Part shown: one piece after another, positions 1 to 5,941 of the stretch | How the letters are laid out: the number at the start of each line of letters is the position of its first letter | Position numbering within the stretch: the stretch's first letter is position 1 | DNA from: DASXRU01 sp039933315 | GTDB taxonomy: Bacteria > Acidobacteriota > Blastocatellia > Pyrinomonadales > Pyrinomonadaceae | Length of the DNA: 18,745 nucleotides | Assembly (NCBI GenBank): GCA_039933315.1 | Contig: JBDTOI010000075.1 | Location: 1 to 18,745, forward strand | Direction: 5' to 3' | Notes under the pieces: model-generated | Told to the model about the DNA's origin: nothing | The model's database searches: none | Seen by the model: the letters and a program-made list of their open reading frames with translations, nothing else | Position numbers and translations under genes: made by a program

Positions 1-159
1 TACGTGAGCGTCGTGGATGCGGAAACACTGGAGAAGCTGGATAAACTTGACGAGCGCCCCGTCTTGATTGCAGTCGCAGCTTTTGTCGGCAAGACTCGAC
101 TAATCGACAACGCAGTGCTGAACAAAGCGAAGAAAGAGTCAAGCGTAGCTAAGGCGTAG
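1..159 (+). CDS. panC: Pantoate--beta-alanine ligase (PanC), C-terminal fragment
   Basis: This is the last 52 codons of a gene that begins outside the window, ending in TAG. The peptide carries the C-terminal signature of pantothenate synthetase: a Y-x-x-V-V-D-A-E-T-L stretch followed by a VGKTRLIDN motif about 25 residues later. The enzyme condenses pantoate with beta-alanine using ATP in the cytoplasm, the last step of pantothenate (vitamin B5) synthesis. The tail after LIDN is slightly longer than usual (about 15 residues, lysine-rich). The catalytic N-terminal Rossmann domain lies upstream of the window and cannot be checked. The next gene starts 55 bp downstream, so panC probably ends its operon here. 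The identification rests on the motif alone but is distinctive. Confidence 0.85.
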   Translation, partial: YVSVVDAETLEKLDKLDERPVLIAVAAFVGKTRLIDNAVLNKAKKESSVAKA

Positions 160-169
160 TGGAGGCACT

Positions 170-201
170 TGTGTGATATATTTCGGATTCTCAATCACAC
201 A
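170..201 (+). promoter_or_regulatory. Inverted repeat upstream of the toxin-antitoxin pair, possible operator
   Basis: TGTGTGAT (170-177) and ATCACACA (194-201) are perfect 8-bp inverted arms separated by 16 bp, ending 13 bp before the antitoxin start. Toxin-antitoxin operons are usually autorepressed through a palindrome in this position. The role is inferred from position and symmetry; I could not fit a convincing -35/-10 pair around it. Confidence 0.4.
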
Positions 202-214
202 TTAAAGAATTTCG

Positions 215-394
215 ATGAGCACTACAAAAGAAGAAGCGATTCAGTTGATTTCCAGGCTACCGGAAGAGGTCACCTGGGAAGATATCATGTACCGGCTATA
301 CGTGAAGAGAAAAATCGAAGAAGGAATCAAAGCGGCGGAAGAGGGCCGCACTATCTCCCACGACGAAGTGAAAGAGCTCTTTGCACCTGAATGA
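215..394 (+). CDS. Small antitoxin-like protein paired with a ParE-type toxin
   Basis: This 59-residue ORF starts at ATG 215 and ends with TGA 392-394, overlapping the ATG of the next gene by 4 bp (ATGA). The product is short and charged: an N-terminal segment with SRLPEEVTWEDIMYRLYVKR, then a helix rich in Glu/Lys and a DEVKELF tail. This matches the small antitoxins commonly found immediately before RelE/ParE toxins in Cyanobacteria and soil bacteria, where the N-terminal half dimerises or binds DNA and the C-terminal helix wraps the toxin. I cannot assign it to a named antitoxin family with certainty. The ATGA overlap implies translational coupling with the toxin, and the 170-201 inverted repeat is a plausible autoregulatory site. 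Confidence 0.75.
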   Translation: MSTTKEEAIQLISRLPEEVTWEDIMYRLYVKRKIEEGIKAAEEGRTISHDEVKELFAPE

Positions 395-699
395 AGATTT
401 TTTGGACCGACCCCGCCGTTAAGGATCTTCGCGAACTGCACGCCTACATAGCCAGAGACTCAGAAATGTACGCTAGTGGATTCGTGGAACGAATCATTTT
501 AGCGGCCGAACGGCTCATTGAGTATCCGAAGATTGGGCGCGGAGTACCCGAGGTAAATGACGAAAACGTTCGGGAGCTCCTATATCAACGATATCGACTT
601 ATCTACCGCATCAAGGGCGATTCTATCGAAATACTATCAGTGATCCACGGCGCCAGGGATCTAGAACAGCTCAAATCGGCTCCCTGGGAAGCCGACTAA
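391..699 (+). CDS. Type II toxin-antitoxin toxin, RelE/ParE family
   Basis: This 102-residue protein has the usual length and layout of RelE/ParE toxins. The N-terminal strand KIFWTDPAVKDLRELHAYIA leads into two helices, a central IEYPKIGRGVPE turn is followed by VRELLYQRYRLIYRI, and the protein ends with an IEILSVIHGARD strand. The PxxGRxVPE and YRxxYR-type motifs are characteristic of ParE-like members. These toxins either poison DNA gyrase (ParE) or cleave mRNA (RelE); sequence alone does not decide between them here, although the overall pattern favours ParE. It overlaps the antitoxin by 4 bp. Its stop is only 2 bp from the GTG start of the next gene, the iron-sulfur subunit of a molybdenum enzyme, so the toxin operon may read into that operon. 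Confidence 0.85.
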   Translation: MKIFWTDPAVKDLRELHAYIARDSEMYASGFVERIILAAERLIEYPKIGRGVPEVNDENVRELLYQRYRLIYRIKGDSIEILSVIHGARDLEQLKSAPWEAD

Positions 700-701
700 T
701 T

Positions 702-1250
702 GTGAGTTTGATGATTGAACAGAAGAACACCGGAAAAGGCAAAGCCCACGTTAAGTTTGTGCTGAACGGCGAGACGGCGGAGGTCGCGTTCGCGCCGCAT
801 AAGACTCTGCTGGAAGTCCTGCGCGAGGACCTCGGCTTAACCGGAACCAAGCATGGCTGCGAACTCGGCGAGTGCGGCACTTGCACGGTATTGGTAAACG
901 GGCGCTCGATTCTTTCATGCTTGATGTTGGGCCTGGAGGCTGAAGAACAGGACATCAAGACGATCGAAGGGATGGCTGATGGAGCGCAGCTTCATCCGTT
1001 GCAGGACACGTTTGCTGACACCGGGGCGGCGCAGTGTGGTTACTGTTCACCCGGCTTCTTGTTGGTAGCCGAAGAGTTGTTGAAGAAGAATCCGAATCCT
1101 TCACGCGAAGTAATCAAGGAAGCGCTTTCCGGCAATCTCTGTCGCTGCACCGGCTATATCAAGATTTACGAAGCAGTGGAGCTGGCAGCTGCACGCATGC
1201 GCGGCGAAGAGATGGAACTACCGCGCGAGAGTGTTTATGGCTACGACTAG
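702..1250 (+). CDS. Molybdenum hydroxylase [2Fe-2S] subunit (4-hydroxybenzoyl-CoA reductase gamma-like)
   Basis: This 182-residue protein is the small iron-sulfur subunit of a xanthine-dehydrogenase-family enzyme. It passes electrons between the Mo centre and FAD through two [2Fe-2S] clusters. The plant-ferredoxin-type cluster is bound by Cys53, Cys58, Cys61 and Cys73 (CELGECGTC then C). The second, all-helical domain uses Cys112, Cys115, Cys147 and Cys149 (CGYC and CRC). All eight ligands are present. The start is GTG 702, giving MSLM; the in-frame ATG at 711 is an equally acceptable start. The protein is about 20 residues longer than typical 160-residue members, with extra residues at both ends. 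It is the first gene of the operon. It starts 2 bp after the toxin stop, and the Mo subunit follows after a 111-bp gap filled by a palindromic repeat. Confidence 0.93.
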   Translation: MSLMIEQKNTGKGKAHVKFVLNGETAEVAFAPHKTLLEVLREDLGLTGTKHGCELGECGTCTVLVNGRSILSCLMLGLEAEEQDIKTIEGMADGAQLHPLQDTFADTGAAQCGYCSPGFLLVAEELLKKNPNPSREVIKEALSGNLCRCTGYIKIYEAVELAAARMRGEEMELPRESVYGYD

Positions 1251-1257
1251 AATCAGT

Positions 1258-1343
1258 CACAGATAAACACGGATTTGCACGGATAGACTTTGAAAAGTCT
1301 AATGAGTTTTGTTTGAATCCGTGTCTATCAGTGTTCTTCTGTG
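1258..1343 (+). repeat. CACGGAT-type hairpin repeat between the Fe-S and Mo subunit genes
   Basis: Two imperfect inverted arms, 1258-1284 (CACAGATAAACACGGAT...) and 1317-1343 (ATCCGTGTCTATCAGTGTT...), match at most positions. They enclose a second small hairpin, AGACTT / AAGTCT (1285-1290 and 1295-1300). Sequences built from repeated 'ACAC(A/G)GAT' units are known as dispersed palindromic repeats in several environmental phyla. The element occupies nearly the whole gap between two subunit genes of one enzyme and would form a strong hairpin in the shared transcript. Confidence 0.7.
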
Positions 1344-1361
1344 GCTCAGTTCTAAAGTGAT

Positions 1362-3815
1362 ATGGCTAAAAACGGAGACAACGGCAAGCCTTTGAATGTA
1401 GTCGGCAAGCCTTTTCGCAAGGTCGATGCGCGCGCGAAGTGCACCGGCCAGACGAAGTTTGCCGATGACATCGTGCTGCCGCGCATGCTGGCCTGCAAGA
1501 TTCTCCGCAGTCATGAGCCGCATGCCATCATCAAGAGCATCGATACTGCAAAAGCAATGGCCCTGCCAGGAGTTTTTGCCATCATCACCGGCAAAGACCT
1601 GCCTATTCCCTACGGCATCCTTCCGGTCAGCCAGGACGAACATGCCCTCTGCATCGATAAAGTCCGCTTCATAGGCGATCCGGTGGCCGCGGTGGCCGCC
1701 ATCGACGAAGACGTCGCCTTCGATGCCATGAACCTGATCGAAGTCGAATACGAGAAGCTCAACACAATCTCTTCGATTGAAGAGGCGGTGATGATCGACG
1801 AGCCGCGCATTCATGAGTATGGCGACGGGGGAAACATTCACAAGAAAGTCTCGCTGGAATTCGGCGATACCGAAGCAGGCTTTGCCGAAGCTGACCTGAT
1901 TCGAGAAGACATCTTCTTCTACGAAGGCAACACGCACTTGCCCATGGAACAGCACGCCGCGGTTGCCTATTTTGATACGGACCACAAGCTGACACTTTGG
2001 AGCTCGACGCAGACGCCGCACTACGTCCATCGCGCATTGACCAAGGTGCTGGGAATCGCGGCCAGCCATATACGCGTGATTGCCACGCCGAATGGCGGCG
2101 GCTTTGGTGGCAAGAGTGACCCCTTCAATCACGAGGTTGTCGTTTGCAAGCTCTCGATGATTACTGGACGGCCGGTCAAGAACACGCTCACCCGCGAAGA
2201 AGTTTTCTATTGTCATCGCGGCCGCCATCCAGTCCTGATGCAGGTTAAGACCGGCGTGAAGAAGGACGGCGCTATCACCGCGATGCACTTCAAGTCGTTT
2301 CTTGATGGCGGCGCATATGGCAGTTACGGCGTGGCCAGCACGTTCTACACCGGCGCCCTGCAGACCGTTACGTATGAAGTGCCGCGCTACAAGTTTCAGG
2401 GACTGCGGGCTTTTACCAACAAGCCGCCATGTGGTCCGAAACGCGGACATGGTACGCCACAGCCGCGCTACGCGTTGGAGGTGCAGCTCGACAAAATTGC
2501 GGAACAACTGAAACTCGATCCGGCCGAGATGCGCCGGGCCCACCTGGTTAAGCCGGATTCAGTGACGGCAAACTACCTGCGCATCGGCAGCATGGGCCTG
2601 GGCAAATGCATCGATAAGGTTGTCAAAGGATCTGACTGGAAGAACAGATTCTCCGGCTGGGATCAGAAGAACCGCAAGCTGCCATACGGCAAAGGTATCG
2701 GGTTCGCGTGCAGTTCCTACATCTGCGGCGCGGGTTTACCCATCTACTGGAACAACATGCCGCAGTCCGGCGTGCAGCTGCGACTGGATCGGCAGGGCGG
2801 CGTCTGTGTTATGTGCGGCTCGACCGACATTGGACAAGGCTCTGATTCCATACTCGCCTATATCGTCGCCGAAGTTCTGGGCATAGACCCGTTTGATATT
2901 CGCATCGTTACAGCGGACACGGATTTGACTCCGGTGGATCTCGGCAGCTACTCGAGCCGCGTGACGCTTATGACCGGCAACGCTGCGATCCAGGCGGCGG
3001 AACGCGCGCGTGAACTTCTCGTGATGGCGGTCGCGGAAAAACTTGGCGTGCCGATTGAGAACATCTCGCTGGCCGAACGCCGTGTGTTCGATGTCGAGAA
3101 TCCCGAGGTTGGGGTGTCATTTGCCGAAGCCGTGGTGCTGGCTGAATCAAAGTTCGGCACCATCGGCACGGTCGGCTCGTACTCGCCGCCTCGCTCGCCG
3201 GGCAAGTTCAAGGGTTCAGGAGTTGGTCCTTCTCCAGCCTACAGCTATTCCGCGGCTGTTGCCGAAGTCGATGTCGATCCCTCGACCGGAATCGTCGTCG
3301 TCGAGCGCGTCTGGATTGCGCACGACATCGGGAAATCGATCAACCCGATGCTGGTGCTGGGCCAGGTCGAAGGTAGCGTCTACATGGGCCTGGGCGAAAT
3401 CCTCATGGAAGAGATGGTCTATCGCGCGAATCGAAATGTCGTGCACAAATTCCCGTCGATGCTGGAATACAAGAGCCCAACGACGATGGAGATGTGCGAC
3501 GTCAAGACTTACTTGATCGAAGACCCGGATCCTAACGGACCTTACGGCGCCAAGGAAGTCGGCCAGGGACCTCTGCTGCCGGTTCCACCGGCGGTCGCGA
3601 ATGCAGTTTACGACGCGGTGGGCGTCCGCATTGACGAAGTTCCGATCACGCCAGAAAAAGTTTTGAAAGCGCTGCGCGATAAAGCGCGGGGCCGCGATGG
3701 ACGATATGGGCCAGACACGATCCCTTCCCTTGAGTGGCCCGAACCGCAGCGCGTGCTGACTCCAGCCGAAGGAGGCGACGGAAGAGAGATGCCGCGCGTG
3801 GCGGTGCATTCGTGA
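1362..3815 (+). CDS. Molybdopterin-binding subunit of a xanthine dehydrogenase-family enzyme (4-hydroxybenzoyl-CoA reductase alpha-like)
   Basis: This 817-residue protein is the catalytic subunit, with the N-terminal aldehyde oxidase/xanthine dehydrogenase a/b hammerhead domain (about 15-145) followed by the molybdopterin-binding domains. Visible motifs are the GGGFGGK loop (245-251), a CGPKRGHGTPQ segment (357-367) that resembles 4-hydroxybenzoyl-CoA reductase rather than xanthine dehydrogenase or CO dehydrogenase, TDIGQGSD (488-495), and YSSRVTLMTGNA. No CO-dehydrogenase AYRCSF-type active-site loop is seen. At the C-terminal catalytic motif, where the family has a glutamate (KxVGE), this protein reads KEVGQGP, with Gln735. 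4-Hydroxybenzoyl-CoA reductase removes the ring hydroxyl of 4-hydroxybenzoyl-CoA in anaerobic aromatic degradation, but the substrate here is unproven. The C-terminal tail is roughly 40 residues longer than the usual 770-residue form. The ATG start lies 18 bp after the upstream hairpin. Confidence 0.92.
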   Translation: MAKNGDNGKPLNVVGKPFRKVDARAKCTGQTKFADDIVLPRMLACKILRSHEPHAIIKSIDTAKAMALPGVFAIITGKDLPIPYGILPVSQDEHALCIDKVRFIGDPVAAVAAIDEDVAFDAMNLIEVEYEKLNTISSIEEAVMIDEPRIHEYGDGGNIHKKVSLEFGDTEAGFAEADLIREDIFFYEGNTHLPMEQHAAVAYFDTDHKLTLWSSTQTPHYVHRALTKVLGIAASHIRVIATPNGGGFGGKSDPFNHEVVVCKLSMITGRPVKNTLTREEVFYCHRGRHPVLMQVKTGVKKDGAITAMHFKSFLDGGAYGSYGVASTFYTGALQTVTYEVPRYKFQGLRAFTNKPPCGPKRGHGTPQPRYALEVQLDKIAEQLKLDPAEMRRAHLVKPDSVTANYLRIGSMGLGKCIDKVVKGSDWKNRFSGWDQKNRKLPYGKGIGFACSSYICGAGLPIYWNNMPQSGVQLRLDRQGGVCVMCGSTDIGQGSDSILAYIVAEVLGIDPFDIRIVTADTDLTPVDLGSYSSRVTLMTGNAAIQAAERARELLVMAVAEKLGVPIENISLAERRVFDVENPEVGVSFAEAVVLAESKFGTIGTVGSYSPPRSPGKFKGSGVGPSPAYSYSAAVAEVDVDPSTGIVVVERVWIAHDIGKSINPMLVLGQVEGSVYMGLGEILMEEMVYRANRNVVHKFPSMLEYKSPTTMEMCDVKTYLIEDPDPNGPYGAKEVGQGPLLPVPPAVANAVYDAVGVRIDEVPITPEKVLKALRDKARGRDGRYGPDTIPSLEWPEPQRVLTPAEGGDGREMPRVAVHS

Positions 3816-3840
3816 ACAGGCCCTCCGAAGATAACAATCA

Positions 3841-4173
3841 ATGCAACTGCCTAACTGCGACAAGGCTGTAGTTGAGATCGAGAAGCTGCGCAACTACAGC
3901 CTCAACCCGAATCACCCTGTCGGCAAACATAAGGCGAGAGTATTCAAGGCAGCTCTTGGCATCACCTTGAAAGAGGCACAATGGCTTCGCGACAGGGCGC
4001 TTGAGATAGCCGTTCGTAATGATGCCAAGTCAGCTACAGCCTCTGTATTTGGCGAAAAGTATGTAATAGACTGCGTCATTAAATACGAGGAGAAGTCAGC
4101 CGTTGTGAGGTTCTGCTGGATAATAGAATTTGACACCGACTTCCCTCGGCTGACCAGTTGTTATGTGAAGTGA
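3841..4173 (+). CDS. DUF6883 domain protein
   Basis: This 110-residue protein has the DUF6883 pattern: LPNCDKAVVEIEKLRNY at the N-terminus, LNPNHPVGKHKARVF (about 21-35), then a helical segment with LKEAQWLRD, a YVIDCVI strand and a C-terminal PRLTSCYV. DUF6883 proteins are small, usually cytoplasmic, often lie beside DUF4926 proteins as here, and have no established function. Some occur next to toxin-like genes, which suggests an immunity or antitoxin-like role, but that is inference. The gene starts 25 bp after the Mo-subunit stop and ends 12 bp before the DUF4926 start, so it appears cotranscribed. It sits inside an operon for an unrelated enzyme, which suggests insertion. Confidence 0.8.
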   Translation: MQLPNCDKAVVEIEKLRNYSLNPNHPVGKHKARVFKAALGITLKEAQWLRDRALEIAVRNDAKSATASVFGEKYVIDCVIKYEEKSAVVRFCWIIEFDTDFPRLTSCYVK

Positions 4174-4177
4174 GAGG
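4174..4177 (+). promoter_or_regulatory. Ribosome binding site deciding the DUF4926 start
   Basis: GAGG lies 8 bp before ATG 4186. An in-frame GTG at 4177 overlaps this site and would lack a Shine-Dalgarno sequence of its own, so ATG 4186 is preferred. Confidence 0.55.
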
Positions 4178-4185
4178 TGAGCGAA

Positions 4186-4422
4186 ATGGACAACATCCAT
4201 GAAAACGACGTAGTGGCGCTATTGGTCGATCAACCCGAAGCTGGTCTGCATCGCGGAGACGTTGGCACAGTGATCCAAGTCTTCAGCTCGACGCCTGATC
4301 ATCCGTCCGGGTTTATCGTCGAGTTCGTTGATGAGTCTGGAAAAGTTCTGGCTCAGTCCGATATTACCGATGTGAACCAGATTGTGAAGCTTCGATATCG
4401 ACCTGTGCTGGAAGCGGCTTGA
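4186..4422 (+). CDS. DUF4926 domain protein
   Basis: This 78-residue protein has a small SH3-like beta-barrel pattern typical of DUF4926: an initial NDVVALLVDQPEAGLHRGDVGTV segment, a variable turn, FIVEFVDESGKVLAQ, and a final ITDVNQIVKL strand. Function is unknown for the family. The H/K-RGDVGTV turn and the VEFVDESG strand are the recognisable hallmarks. ATG 4186 is chosen because it is preceded by GAGG at good spacing; GTG 4177 would add three residues. It follows the DUF6883 gene by 12 bp, a pairing I recognise from other genomes, so the two probably work together. A toxin-antitoxin or immunity role is possible but not shown. Confidence 0.8.
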   Translation: MDNIHENDVVALLVDQPEAGLHRGDVGTVIQVFSSTPDHPSGFIVEFVDESGKVLAQSDITDVNQIVKLRYRPVLEAA

Positions 4423-4468
4423 AGCACAACCGTTAAGGCTGATAGCGGCGACCCCCTTGTAAAACGTT

Positions 4469-4654
4469 ATGAGAAGAAAGACAAAAGCAACTGACTTGGA
4501 GGACGAGCTTCGTCCCGAATATGACTTCAGCAAAATGAAACTCGTCGGGCGGGGAATCTGGGTACCAAGCCAATCTCATTCGCGCCCAGTTTCGAAGCTG
4601 CCAACCGCGAAAGACAGCGAACAGTTTTTGTTGTCCAGTCTGCACAGCTCGTGA
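4469..4654 (+). CDS. Small antitoxin-like ORF, possibly truncated
   Basis: This 61-residue ORF starts at ATG 4469. Its first half contains DLEDELRPEYDFSKMK followed by GRG, which resembles the N-terminus of small proteins often encoded just before PIN- or RelE-type toxins (pattern 'PEYDFS...RGKY'). After GRG the expected continuation (KY-ERY-GTN, about 35 more residues) is absent and the sequence becomes unremarkable (IWVPSQSHSRPVSKL). I checked the other two frames downstream and found no clear continuation. It is therefore either a decayed antitoxin remnant or a different short protein. No toxin gene follows; the next gene is the FAD subunit 81 bp downstream. The 4655-4735 spacer shows no convincing promoter. 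Confidence 0.4.
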   Translation: MRRKTKATDLEDELRPEYDFSKMKLVGRGIWVPSQSHSRPVSKLPTAKDSEQFLLSSLHSS

Positions 4655-4735
4655 GGTTCCTCGAAGCGTGGCGTATGACGGCTACGCGCGAGAATCAGCG
4701 GCCTTGGATGTGATCAAATATTCTAGTATCCAGTT

Positions 4736-5719
4736 ATGATGCGACTGCCCAAATTTGAATACCGCGTGCCGCGAGAAATTGCGGAAGCGGTGAAGATTAT
4801 GGCCGGCTCGGGGCCTGAGGGGCAGTTCGTGGCCGGCGGGACGGACCTATATCCAAACATGAAGCGGCGGCAACAGACTCCGCAGACTGTGATCTCAGTG
4901 ATGCGCGTACCTGAGCTTCACCAGATCTCCGGCGACGGAAAGTCCGGAATTAGAATAGGCGCGGGCGTCACGCTTACCGACATCTGCGAACATCCGTTAA
5001 TCAATCGTGACTATCCCGTGATTGCCTCGGCGGCGCGTACGATTTCGACGCCCATCCTGCGCAACATGGGAACGATAGGCGGCAACCTGCTGCTTGATAC
5101 GCGCTGCAACTACTACGACCAAAACTATGAATGGCGCAAAGGCATTAACTTCTGTTTGAAGAAGGACGGCGATGTTTGCTGGGTCGCCCCCGGCAGCGCG
5201 AAGTGCTGGGCGGTGCAGTCTTCCGACCTCGTTCCGGTGATGGTGGCTATTGGCGCGAAGTTTCGCCTGATGTCCACGCTGGGTGAGCGAATGATTGATG
5301 CCGCGGGATTCTACAATGATGACGGCATCGATTACTTGAAGAAACGTCCCGACGAGCTGCTGGTTGATATTCATCTGCCGCCAACAAATGGCTGGCGCGC
5401 GTCTTATCAAAAACTGCGGCGGCGCGGCGCGTTTGATTTTCCGGTGCTGGGAGTGGCGGCATGGCTCAAGCTCGATGCGGCGCAAACCGTGCAGGACGCC
5501 AGGATAGTTCTGGGCGGCATCGCGCCTGCACCGGTTGAAGTTAAGGAAGCCGGCGAGGCTTTGATCGGGCAGCGCTTTGATGACGAGCACATTCGTGCAG
5601 CTGCTGAGGCGGCGTATGTCAAAGCGCGGCCGCTGGACAACACAGACTTCGTCATGAACTGGCGCAAGCAGATGACGCGGCAATACACGATCCGGGCGCT
5701 GGAAGCATTGCGCAGATAG
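4736..5719 (+). CDS. FAD-binding subunit with an extra [4Fe-4S] motif (4-hydroxybenzoyl-CoA reductase beta-like)
   Basis: This 327-residue protein is the flavin subunit of the molybdenum enzyme, with an N-terminal FAD-binding PCMH-type domain (FVAGGTDLYPNMKRR at about 31-45; TIGGNLLLDTRCNYYDQ at about 113-129) and a C-terminal CO-dehydrogenase flavoprotein domain. Most flavin subunits of this family lack iron-sulfur clusters. Here an insertion carries Cys124, Cys140, Cys148 and Cys157. The 16-8-9 spacing is what I recall for the [4Fe-4S] ligands of the Thauera aromatica 4-hydroxybenzoyl-CoA reductase beta subunit (122/138/146/155). That cluster is the diagnostic feature of this enzyme group. 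The start is ATG 4736 or the adjacent ATG 4739. It is separated from the Mo subunit by three unrelated small genes. A REPIN begins 2 bp after its stop. Confidence 0.93.
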   Translation: MMRLPKFEYRVPREIAEAVKIMAGSGPEGQFVAGGTDLYPNMKRRQQTPQTVISVMRVPELHQISGDGKSGIRIGAGVTLTDICEHPLINRDYPVIASAARTISTPILRNMGTIGGNLLLDTRCNYYDQNYEWRKGINFCLKKDGDVCWVAPGSAKCWAVQSSDLVPVMVAIGAKFRLMSTLGERMIDAAGFYNDDGIDYLKKRPDELLVDIHLPPTNGWRASYQKLRRRGAFDFPVLGVAAWLKLDAAQTVQDARIVLGGIAPAPVEVKEAGEALIGQRFDDEHIRAAAEAAYVKARPLDNTDFVMNWRKQMTRQYTIRALEALRR

Positions 5720-5721
5720 TT

Positions 5722-5819
5722 GTAGGGGTGGCACTCCGTGGCCACCCCCTCCTTTCTGCCCGCAATGTTGCGTTAAGTGAGGCTGGAAAACAGGGGCGGC
5801 CACGGAGTGCCGCCCCTAC
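5722..5819 (+). repeat. REPIN-like element, copy 1
   Basis: This is an inverted pair of REP-like units. The left unit begins GTAG and continues as a GGGGTGGC-ACTCCGT-GGCCACCCC hairpin (5722-5749); the right unit is its inverse and ends in CTAC (about 5793-5819). A 43-bp spacer separates them. GTAG followed by an imperfect palindrome is the signature of REP sequences mobilised by RAYT (TnpA-REP) transposases. It starts 2 bp after the FAD-subunit stop. Apart from two single-base homopolymer indels it is identical to the copy at 7314-7409. Confidence 0.85.
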
Positions 5820-5884
5820 AATCAGCTTTTGAGTGCGCCGGCAGAGTACCAGCGGCGACGGCGCTGTGGTTGTCTTTCATTGCT

Positions 5885-5915
5885 GATCTCAAATTTGAAA
5901 TTTCAGATCTCAAAG
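5885..5915. repeat. AT-rich palindromic repeat (TTTGAGATCTCAAA family), copy 1
   Basis: GATCTCAAATTTG followed by GAAATTTCAGATC forms an approximate palindrome, with a trailing TCAAAG. It belongs with the copies at 8671-8755 and 18418-18449 and stands out sharply from the GC-rich surroundings. It lies 27 bp before the mocA-like start. Confidence 0.6.
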
Positions 5916-5941
5916 AAAAACCTCGTTCGTTTTTGTAATCT

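Noticed and set aside
1299..2543. Long minus-strand open frame (414 codons) opposite the Mo subunit gene
   Set aside because: It is entirely antisense to a gene with clear family motifs, its peptide has no recognisable domain and is rich in Arg/His, as expected from the complement of GC-rich coding sequence.
3216..3893. Minus-strand open frame (225 codons) over the Mo subunit 3' end
   Set aside because: Shadow of the real gene; no domain, no ribosome binding site, and it runs across the DUF6883 start.
4655..4735. Promoter before the FAD subunit (TTGGAT ... TAGTAT)
   Set aside because: The spacing between the candidate boxes is only 14 bp, too short for a normal sigma-70 promoter.
702..5719. 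Aerobic CO dehydrogenase (coxSLM)
   Set aside because: The Mo subunit lacks the CO-dehydrogenase active-site cysteine loop, and the flavin subunit has the four-cysteine insertion typical of 4-hydroxybenzoyl-CoA reductase.
4997..5803. Minus-strand open frame (268 codons) opposite the FAD subunit
   Set aside because: Antisense to a confident gene, and its N-terminus is encoded by REPIN copy 1 (MAAPVFQPHL...), the same peptide that appears at REPIN copy 2.
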